Source: Heloderma charlesbogerti
Taxonomy: Eukaryota; Chordata; Lepidosauria; Squamata; Helodermatidae
Length of the DNA stretch: 64,000 nucleotides
Reading direction: 5' to 3'
Assembly: GCA_026122225.1 (NCBI GenBank)
Contig: JANEZZ010001895.1
Coordinates: 744,001 to 808,000, forward strand
Each line of letters starts with the position of its first letter. Position 1 is the first letter of the stretch. Shown one piece after another: positions 55,340 to 64,000 of this stretch. Below the pieces are notes generated by a model. That model saw nothing but the letters and a program-made list of their open reading frames with translations, did no database searches and had not been told where the DNA came from. Both the position numbers and the translations under genes were made by a program.

Positions 55340-58100
55340 ATATTATGTGGTGCAAGTTATCATTTTAAATTTTCCTAAATTATCTGAATGAAAGGTACCA
55401 TAAACATGCATATTGCAGCATTTCACGAACAAAAGTAAAGGTGAAGCTTAAGAATTCTATTTATCCTAGAGAACTCTAGCAGCAGTAATTCCCTCATCAA
55501 ATTTACCACATTTACACAGTTTATCAGCTCCTTTAGAAAACAATTCCAGATCTTGGTGTCACTTTCATATAGAATATAACATAAAAGATTCAAAAACTGC
55601 GATGTAGAAAATATAGATGGTTTTCGTAGTACTCTTAAAGATAGTTTTGTTTCTGTCAAATGATTCTTTAAATCCTTCATGGAATGAACTATTAAATATA
55701 AGTATTCATGTGATTTACTGGCCTTACTACCATTTTCCACCTACCTCTTATAATCCCATTCAGTTGGATGCACAATCTAGCATTAGGTTGGACTTCTAAT
55801 GGAAGAGCAGTAACTTGTAAAATATAACATGCAAGAAAAATACTGGAGATTAAGTCTTACAACATTTGGATTGTATGTTACACTCTTGTTCCTCATTGAA
55901 TTTCACATTTCAACACTGTTTCACACAGCTAAGTGCTATGCACACGCTGTAAATACATTGTGCCCAGCAGATTATCCCATCATTCTTCAATCCTGTGGCC
56001 AATCCCATAATTCCATCGTTCCTATTTGAATTGTGTAGACACACACACACACACACACACCAGTACTTTGTCCGTGGTGGTTCTGTTCCTCCTCTCCTTT
56101 GTTTACCCGCTCACCTGACAGTTTAGCAGTAGAAATTTGGCCCATAATCCTTAATTCATTGTCAGGCAACACTTCTATTAGGACCAACCAAATATGCAGA
56201 AAATTGTGAGCAAGCTTTTGAAATATCCAGGCCTCTTATCAGGCAAGATATTACAGAAAGCAAGGGAGAGTGGAAGGAAAAGAGAAGAAAAGCTGACTTG
56301 ATGTTGAGGTCATGGAGTTAGGACTCTACTGGGCCTGTTGTGTACATGGTACTATTTGGTTTTAATTGTTACTTTTTATCTTCTCTTTTTATCATTGTTT
56401 TATTACATTGTGTAGTTAAGTTCTTTAATACACTGCCTTAGGTTTCACCCCAAATGGTCACTTAGAAATCTTTTCATATTTAAATTGGCATAAATGTCAA
56501 AGATTTTTAAAACTAAATTTTAGTGGAAGATTAATTGATTTAACTGCAATGCTAATTGCACTGTTTAGATAGCACTACTCTTGTTAGCCTGCTGCTGGAA
56601 GACTTTATTGTAAGACAAGTTTGCACTGTCTCCTTAGTCAAATGCCTACGCAATCCTATGCAAACTTACTAGGGAATACGTTTCGTTTGGAATTTTCAGG
56701 ACTGACATTGTACTATAAGTGTGTAAAGTGTGTGTTTGTAATTTTTTGGCACAACCAGGCTCTTTCCGTTGTCCTCCCCTGAACAAGATGGCCCATTAGT
56801 CCACAATGAAAGGGACAGTTATGTGCCCCAATGTGTGGTATGTCTGAAAAATAGTGGCTTCTCAGATGAATAATTCAAAGGAAACATTGCCATCTTCACA
56901 ATTGTCTTAACACAGGCAGCATTAATTGGTACTTCACATTACATATGATTTAAGCTGATCACGCCACCAGGCAGAACTTACTACTCCACGTAGTGCAAGT
57001 GTCTTTTGAGTCTGATGCAATCCAAGTACAAATATTTGATGTGCTCCATGATCCTGTATTTTGGGGTGTCAGGGTAGCCTCATTAACTTTCTTTCCAGCC
57101 TATCAGAGAATCGCAGCTCCCACTGGGCTATGACTAGGCTGTCCACCTACATATCAGCACTGTAACAGTACTTTTCTGAGGGATGAGTCAAGGCTGCTGT
57201 ATGTTATTAAAAATGTTCCTGTCCTAAACTATGAGTCTGAATAGTGCAAAGTGCAGTATCCAACACTGCCAACACACTAGTGGAACCCACCACTAGTATA
57301 ACAGGAAGCTAGTGGATCTTGCAGTGATCAAAAATGAGCGAAACACTAATTTTCAGAACAGGGCAGGTCAGTTGGAGCTTTCAGAAGGGAGCTTCACTGA
57401 CTTGTCCCATTCTGGAAATGACAGTTTTGGAAGGGTTAGTTCCTGTTGTGCAAGTGGATGGGCCCTGCTAGTGCAACAGAAACAGCAGGAGCATAGCAGC
57501 AGTATCAGATACTGCTCCATTATTTTTTTTTTAGGTGATTATGCCAGCTTGCAGGTCATCTTATGACACACAATCTTCCACTTGTATGCAGAAAGGGGGA
57601 AGAAAGCCCTCAACAGCAAATAATTCCCCAGCTGTTAGCAAGGTCAGTTTCAACTGTTTGCTTTTAGCCAAGCTGAGACCTGATAGTGAAACCACATGAT
57701 CGCAATCCCTACAATGCAGATTGGTACCACAGTGGTTAACAAAAGAACACACCACCTGAATGTCACTCTAGATACATGATTACAATCCACATTTTAAAAA
57801 TGGGACTTGGGAAGATGCAAGTTCCAATCTAATTTGAGAAGTTGGGTGGGGAGATTATTATTTCCCCTAATACTGTGGGGCTAATAGGTTCAGTAGCATG
57901 ACTGGGGAAATGGCACAGGCATGCTGGTACTCTGATCAAATTTGGAGTACCCCTTGGCTGCCTTTAGTTAACAATGGCAAAAGTGGGAGAACCTATCATT
58001 AGTTAAGACATGTAACCAATATTAAAGCAATGGGACTTAAGTTGCAATGAAATAGCCAAATCTGAGGATACTCCCCAAAACATTCTCTGCTCACCACCCA
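55340..58100. other. Intergenic stretch downstream of CHKA
   Basis: No gene recognised. A (CA)n microsatellite of about 11 units lies at 56038-56060. A short 'cgcaatcctatgcaaactta' MITE remnant is at about 56649. An inverted cactagtgg / ccactagt pair lies at about 57280. Confidence 0.5.
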
Positions 58101-58106
58101 GAGGGA

Positions 58107-58165
58107 TGATTTAAATCAGGGTGGGGAACCTCTGGCACACACAGCTTTCCCATCCAGCCTGTGGC
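58107..58165. repeat. hAT-like element end fragment
   Basis: cagggtggggaacctctggc is the typical left end of the palindromic 'ccctccagatgttg' family or of other hAT elements. The rest of the element is not recognisable. Confidence 0.4.
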
Positions 58166-58636
58166 TTCACCTCTGTCCCTCTGCACAGCAATTAGATTTT
58201 ACAAAGCCTCTGTTGGTAAGGAAAATATATTGCTTGTTTTCTTCTTGTAAACACAATGGGGTTCTTATAAAGCAACATAGAACCAGGTGCTATATTTTGA
58301 GTGCTATATTCAAAAGGGATTGTCACTCCAGGCCAAATGCACACACAGCCAGCAAAAATGAAGAATTACATGGGAGATGGATGAAAGCAGCTGAAAGGGT
58401 TTCGAGCTGAAATTAAATCCAGAAATGCACATGCTGCCATATGCTGTACTAAGTAGACAAGTTGGGATTCCCACGTATGAAAGCTGTTGCTTCGCCAGCT
58501 GGTTCCTTGTTTGTCTTTATATGAAAAATAATTTTATGTGGCACAACTCATAGTTTTATTCATTAGAGGTATAGCCTGCTCCATTATACATGCTTAAAGC
58601 AGCCTTTGGTATTCTTTGCAAACATATTTTTGTATC

Positions 58637-58690
58637 TAAGTAATTTCTAAGTAAGTAAGTAATCTTGCTTACCTCAATCTAAGTAAGTGA
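58637..58690. repeat. (TAAG)n-rich low-complexity stretch
   Basis: Repeated taagtaag units, interrupted, in AT-rich DNA. Confidence 0.7.
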
Positions 58691-59529
58691 GCGAGCTCAG
58701 GGAACAAAATGGCTGAAGAAAATAAATTAGATTTTAAAAGAAATAGTAAACGTGATTTAAGAAGCTGATGTACAATTTATCTATCTTTGTCAAAATATGT
58801 CCCCGCTCTTTGCTACATAATTTTGCACAGCCCCTTTTTGGCCAGTTTTCAAAAATTCAATGCCTCTTCTACTCAAAAACAAAGTAGAGGTTTAAGAAAT
58901 AAATAAAAACTGCAAACAGTTCCCTAGGGACTCTGCAGCAGGTGTCAAATCCTCCCCCTTACAGCTGATAACTTGCAGCCATCTATTTTCTCCAGTCTCT
59001 ACTGTCTGTGTGTAATTGTGCAGCAATTAAAAAAAACAGATGCCCCCTCCTCCAGAACCACTCCCAAAGCAGCCATCAAAATAGCAATGGTTTCTATAGG
59101 CCACCATCTCAAACTGAGGTGTCGCAAAGCTGCAGAATGAAATGGGTTGAGTGGCTTTATATAGTGTTGAGTGTGATCTTATACCGTGCAGAGAAGCAAG
59201 ATTTCTCATGCTGGGCTATGCTGATCTAAAATCCTGGGTAGCATCAACTCCAAAGCCCCACATAACTCTGATTCACAATACACATGTTTTTGTCAGAAGT
59301 GGCGATAGGATTCACAGGGCCTGGAGCAAGAGAGAAAATCAACTTTCTGAAATCCTAATGCCTGTGCACCTATTACATTGCGGGGGAGGGAGGCAAAATA
59401 CTTGGGGTCCCATATCGAATTGGCAGTTGGACTAGAGACACTGCTTGCTGCATTAGAAAGGCAGAGGAGCTGGGAAAATGCAGGGCTTCCCTTTGATCAG
59501 CAGCTATGCAACTGAATTCACTGGGTGAA

Positions 59530-59726
59530 ACTTGGAAATTGCCTTATACCAGGTCAGATTATTTGTCAATCTGTGCCACTATTACCTACTCTGGAAGCAG
59601 ATCTCCAGGGTCTCAAGCAGAGGTTTTCACAATATTTTTTCTGTACATTCTGGAAATGTTGGGGGTGGAATCTGGCGCCTTCTATCTTCAAAGTATTTGC
59701 TCCACCACTGAACTACTATCCCCCCT
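59530..59726 (-). mobile_element. Degenerate copy of the CR1-tailed SINE
   Basis: Same layout as the element at 620: gccttataccaggtcagatt at one end and, on the minus strand, a tRNA-like head with an A box (tagttcagtggtggagca). It is more diverged, with an insertion-like T-rich stretch in the middle. Confidence 0.55.
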
Positions 59727-59959
59727 ATAAGTTATAGCCCTCTGGTCTCCTGCAACAGGGCCAAATAGGTAATCAGATCTGCAAGCAATGGTTGTGCCCA
59801 GTCACCCACCTTGCGGGTGCCTGACTGGAACAGAAGCTACTGGTAGAGTGCATAAGCTCTTTCAGCACAGTAAGAAGAGTAACAGCTGGTGATCATCTCT
59901 GCCTTGGCTAAACATTTACTGGAGTAGCTTTTAGCCAGATAAAATTTCCAGAGGGTAAC

Positions 59960-60110
59960 TGGGTTAGTCTAGTGCAGCAAAAACAATGAAGAGTCTTGAG
60001 GCACCTTAAAGACTAACATGTTTATTCTGGTATAAGCTTTTGTGGACCATAGTCCACTTCATCAGAAGAGTGGAGCATTATGGAGAGCTTCAGGTTTATA
60101 TACGGTATGC
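59960..60110. repeat. Reptile interspersed repeat, unclassified
   Basis: ttgaggcaccttaaagacta, aagcttttgtggaccatagt and ccacttcatcagaa belong to a sequence I recognise as widespread in reptile genomes. I cannot name its class or its full limits. Confidence 0.45.
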
Positions 60111-63100
60111 GTGGTGGGGGAAGGGAAAGAATTGTAAACAGTGGGATCAGAACAAAATTAAACGCAGAAGTACAGAAAGTGACAATCACATTATTAACTG
60201 GTCATTCACAGGGTAGTTGTTGCTGATAACACAAAACATCCTGGCACTAGGTAAACAATACGTCTGTTCACATGACAGTTCACCAAGTGTGAGGTGGGCC
60301 TTCCTAGGGAGGAACTGACATTTGCTAGAGAAGGTGTAAGTGCACCCTTCAATGTGTTTCATCTTGAGGCCAGGTAGTAGAGTCTCAAACCACACCAACC
60401 TTATCCTAATTGGTGTAACATAAGAAACTCCATGATGCGTTTGGGAGTGAGGGAGCAATAGGACAACCTGTTTTGCATCTCTATGCCCCTCTGGCTAGAG
60501 CCTTACTTAAAGCACATGTGGTCCCTTGCAGTTGGTAACCTTTCTTTGATCTGCTAATCCTTGTGCCAAGGACAAGAATTAGCACTCCCCCCTTGTCTTA
60601 GCACTTGGTCTCATGTGGGCAGAAACACAGCTAGGCCATCTGACATCTGTGTCAGAGTGAATAACATGAAACCCGCTATGAGATTCTTATAAATGATGAC
60701 AAACTTCTTAGCTTCTTGGAAGGTAGCCTTATACCCGTGATATGTATACTCCACATATGGGTCATTTCCCACATTCCCACTGCTGCTACCTCAGTCTTTC
60801 TCCCAGACTCCTCTAAGGACCTGTCTTCAAAATCCTGACCTTTTCTAAAAAAAGGTATCTGACCAACCACCCTCTCTCAATGAAGGAGAGGAAATGGAGG
60901 GCAACCATGAATTTCCTGTGTGTAAATCACTTGCTCTCTGCCCAAGGTCAAAGAGGAAGGGGGTTCTACAAACTCCCACCACGGGTGGGCAGTACATACC
61001 TAATTCAACATTGCCAAAAGAAGGCAGGGAAAAAGCTGCCAAACCTGTTCTACAAGTTAAAGCCGCTCAGCTACAAGTTATTACACAAGTTAATGAATAC
61101 TGTGAGGTTAACCTACACCCAATGCAATACTGCATGGAGATTTCAATGAAAAAAGCCTGGAAAGAGGTCTGAATAATAACAGGATATAAGGGTAGACAGC
61201 ATGAGGACAATGGTTGGCAAGCATATACAAGTGAGATACATGTTGCAGTAATGGGAGGAAACCCTAGTGTAAAGTATACCTTCTAGAACACTCACTCTCC
61301 TGTTGGCCTAGGTTTGTTCCACTTGCCCAGGTCCTCTGCTGATATTGCATGTGGCCCTTGGGGCCAAAAAGCTTGCACATTCCTGATACAGAAGAAGACA
61401 ATTGCTTAAAGCAAGGGCAAAAACCTGTGCCTTCCCTGGGGTTTAATGTTAGGATGAATGCCGTTTAAACAAAGAGCAAAGTATAAAGGGTGAGAACTAA
61501 ACAAATGCCTCTTAATAAGAGGCATGGAGAAAGACAAGGGAAGTAGGGGGCCACTTAGGCTCTCCTCACACCTTGTTTTTTTTAGCAGGATCGTTCTTCT
61601 TTAATCACTGGTTTTCACCAGAGCTTAAGATAATGCCACTGCTCTCCTGCTGCTATCGCACAACTTCCCCTCCTTCTTCCCGTGTTATCTGAGAATGGGA
61701 AAACCCAGCATTTTCTGTACTTGTGACTGAAATTGTCACCCCCCCCATGTATTTCCCCTTTAGCACTTTGCCCCGCTTTGTGTGGGTGTGTGCCAGGGGT
61801 GTTGCTGGGAAGTTTTGAATAATATTGTAATGGCAACAAATTGGGGGGGGGGTCCTGCCTCTCTCCCATTCCACTACAGGGAGGGGGCTTGAACTGTAAA
61901 GTGGTTAACCATCTCAAATGCTTCTCCGAGATCCCCCTGAGCACAGTAATGCTTACTTCTGAGTAAACTCATTGGCTGTAAGGCTTTCCTTTCCTTGGAG
62001 TAAGGGCCATTGAAATGTGAGTGGCTTGCTTCTGAGTAGGCATGCATAGGAGTGCACTGTAAGTCTACTTAGAGCAGCAGTCTTAAGGTCTCCCATCCCT
62101 CCGTTCTCAGCCACGCAGGAGGAAGCCTTGACAGTTAGGATTTCAATGGGTATTAAAAAGTGCCTTTTCTCCTCCCCTGAATAAATTCATCATGCAGAGC
62201 TTGGAATGGTCATTTTAATGGTTTCTTTTGTGTGTGTGGAGTTGTTTTAGATAAGGCAGTAATGCTGAGGTGGTTTTCCATAGTACTCCTTCCCACCTAG
62301 CCAGCTGCTATCTCTTCTCCTAGCCCACCTTGCAGGGTTGTTGGGTATCCAGAATAAGGCGGGGGGGGAGCAACAACAGTGCATGGGGGTGGGAAACAAG
62401 CCAGTTAATGGGAAAGCAGAATAAAGGGGGAGGGCAGCCACCACTGACAACAGATAAGGAAGGAGGGGATGCAGGAAGGTGGGAGGAATGGGCAGAGCAT
62501 CAATCATGTTATAGGAACCAACGATGGGGGGGGCAAGGGGCCAGCAGCCACTTTCTGCTCCAACTTTTCCATGCAGCTCCACCCAGCCGTAAAAAGGAAT
62601 ACGGTGGAGGGAAGTGCTATAAGAGATGCCTGTATACAGGGCCAGTTTAAATTCCAGAAAGGATCAGGAATCAAAAGGAACAATTTGTAGTGGAATAAAA
62701 TGCCAGGTGTGAAGAACATCTTAGGCATCACGGAAAAGAAGGATACCAATTTGCATAATTTTTGCATGTGCAGATTTATATGTATAGGTGCAAATGTAGA
62801 AACAGCTATAATTTAAATAGAAATACCATACATCTCACAATAGTGGGTGATGACTGACCAGGTGACCTGTGTGCCTGTTGCTCAGTCTGCTGTCCAGGTG
62901 ATAACTGTTGATGGGCAACTTCAAGTCCCCTCCTGGCTCTCTTGCCTGATGATTCTTTGATGTTAAACAGGGCTTGGGACTAGACACTTCTTCAAACAGA
63001 GGACTGTCCTCTGCCAGTTTTCCAAAATAGAGGACTGTTCTCTGTGAAGTTGGACAACTGGCCAGCCTAAGAGTAGTGGAGTTGCTGAGGAGAAAGATAA

Positions 63101-64000
63101 TGGAAAGCAGAGGAGTGGTGAGGGCAAAGAAAAAGAGGCAGACAGACCAGTTCTCAGACAGTGGGAAATGACAAAATTCAGCAGCCAAGGCCTGCAGCAC
63201 ACCAATAACTGTCAGTGTCCTATCAACTGTAACGCTATGTAATTAACTGTCGTTTAGGATTAGAGTGTTTTGTATTTTGTCTGAATAGCTATATTTTGGG
63301 GGCTAGTATTACTACTCATTGAAGATCTTAAAGCTCTGTAAATATTTGTACGTATGTTTATTTGACTCCTAAGTGATGGCCAATCCGGCCCTCCTCATTC
63401 TGAAAAGAGAAGTCAGGGGTATTATACCTCCTCCCTCGTTCAGCCAGCAGAAAAGCTCAGCTGGGCCAAAAGCCTCGTGCTGACAGAATGAGCGCTTCTG
63501 TCTGCGGGAGGCTTTTGCTGGATCCAACCCAATGGCTGGCTTTCGATCAAGGGGTGTTGACATTAGCCACGTTCTGGATCAGCTCCTTACTGGCAGTTCA
63601 TCACCAGGCAGTTCCCCTGGCCTTGGGGTGCTGTGGGCGCAGCTGCTCTGCATGAGCTGCAAGGTGAGTCAGGAGTCAACAGGCAGTCTAGCCACCGACA
63701 CCCCCACCCACCCCCTTGAAGCAAGCACCTGTAGGTATAAGGAGACTGCTGTGGGAAGAGAACACTATATTTCTAAAGACAAGTGGCTGTACTCATTAGC
63801 AAGCCCAGCAAGGAAGAGGAAAGACTAATAATAGTCTTCCTCCAGAATTAAAAAGAACACGACATGATTTGCTTTCAAGTCTGATGGTCGAGGACGCTCA
63901 CTGTATTAGTCACACACCGACGTGGGTTTTGGTCAAAAGCATAAGGGCACTTGGGGGGTGATCGACTGGCCATCTAGGCTTCGCCTAGGGTTGGTTGAAT
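60110..64000. other. Intergenic stretch at the right end
   Basis: No gene recognised on either strand. A MITE-like pair (gcttacttctgagtaaactc and gcttgcttctgagtaggcat) lies at about 61945-62066. G-runs occur near 61840 and 62360. If synteny with mammals holds, TCIRG1 would be expected beyond this end in tail-to-tail orientation, but no TCIRG1 exon is visible here. Confidence 0.5.
61945..62066. repeat. MITE, 'cttacttctgagta' family
   Basis: cagtaatgcttacttctgag and ttgcttctgagtaggcatgc, with gcataggagtgcactg at the end, match the 31534 family with an expanded middle. Confidence 0.5.

Noticed and set aside
62835..63200. 121-residue minus-strand frame as a membrane protein
   Set aside because: Hydrophobic patches occur by chance. 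No homologous motif, and the sequence resembles diverged repeat DNA.
63532..63828. 98-residue frame near the right end as a gene
   Set aside because: Low-complexity Ser/Gly start, no domain, no exon structure, not TCIRG1-like.

Overview
ORGANISM. This is vertebrate nuclear DNA, most likely from a squamate or another lepidosaur reptile. One spliced protein gene is present, choline kinase alpha (CHKA). The interspersed repeats combine a BovB/RTE LINE, CR1 LINEs, several L2-type LINEs and tRNA-derived SINEs with hAT-like and palindromic MITEs, a mixture typical of lepidosaurs. The species cannot be fixed from the sequence.

LAYOUT. Bases 1-20,700 are intergenic and mostly repeats: a near full-length BovB (1082-4305, +), a TIR-bounded MITE (6262-7245), a full-length but pseudogenised CR1 (8405-12820, -), and two 5'-truncated L2 elements (14541-16145 and 18109-19790, both -). 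A CpG island (about 20.8-22.5 kb) with GC boxes, three CCAAT boxes and a TATA box leads into CHKA exon 1. CHKA then runs on the + strand from 21930 to 54217 in 12 exons. All have GT-AG introns with consistent phase, giving a predicted 456-residue protein, followed by a 3' UTR and an AATAAA at 55308. Introns carry LINE fragments (mostly antisense to CHKA), two SINE families and many MITEs. From 55.3 to 64 kb I recognise no gene, only scattered repeat fragments.

FUNCTION. CHKA phosphorylates choline with ATP, the first step of the CDP-choline (Kennedy) route to phosphatidylcholine. The catalytic HND and IDFEY motifs and the choline-pocket tyrosines and tryptophans are all present. The 54-nt exon 3 is phase 0/0 and corresponds to the 18-residue segment that separates the two known mammalian CHKA isoforms.

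HUNT. I found no new multi-gene system. The more interesting signals concern the mobile elements. Two separate LINE/SINE tail-sharing pairs are visible (an L2-tailed and a CR1-tailed SINE). A CR1 keeps both ORFs in frame with only four stop codons but has lost key residues, including the esterase serine. Two non-autonomous hAT-like elements show imperfect 8-bp target duplications. There is also an antisense bias of intronic LINEs and a CpG-retaining patch in intron 2.
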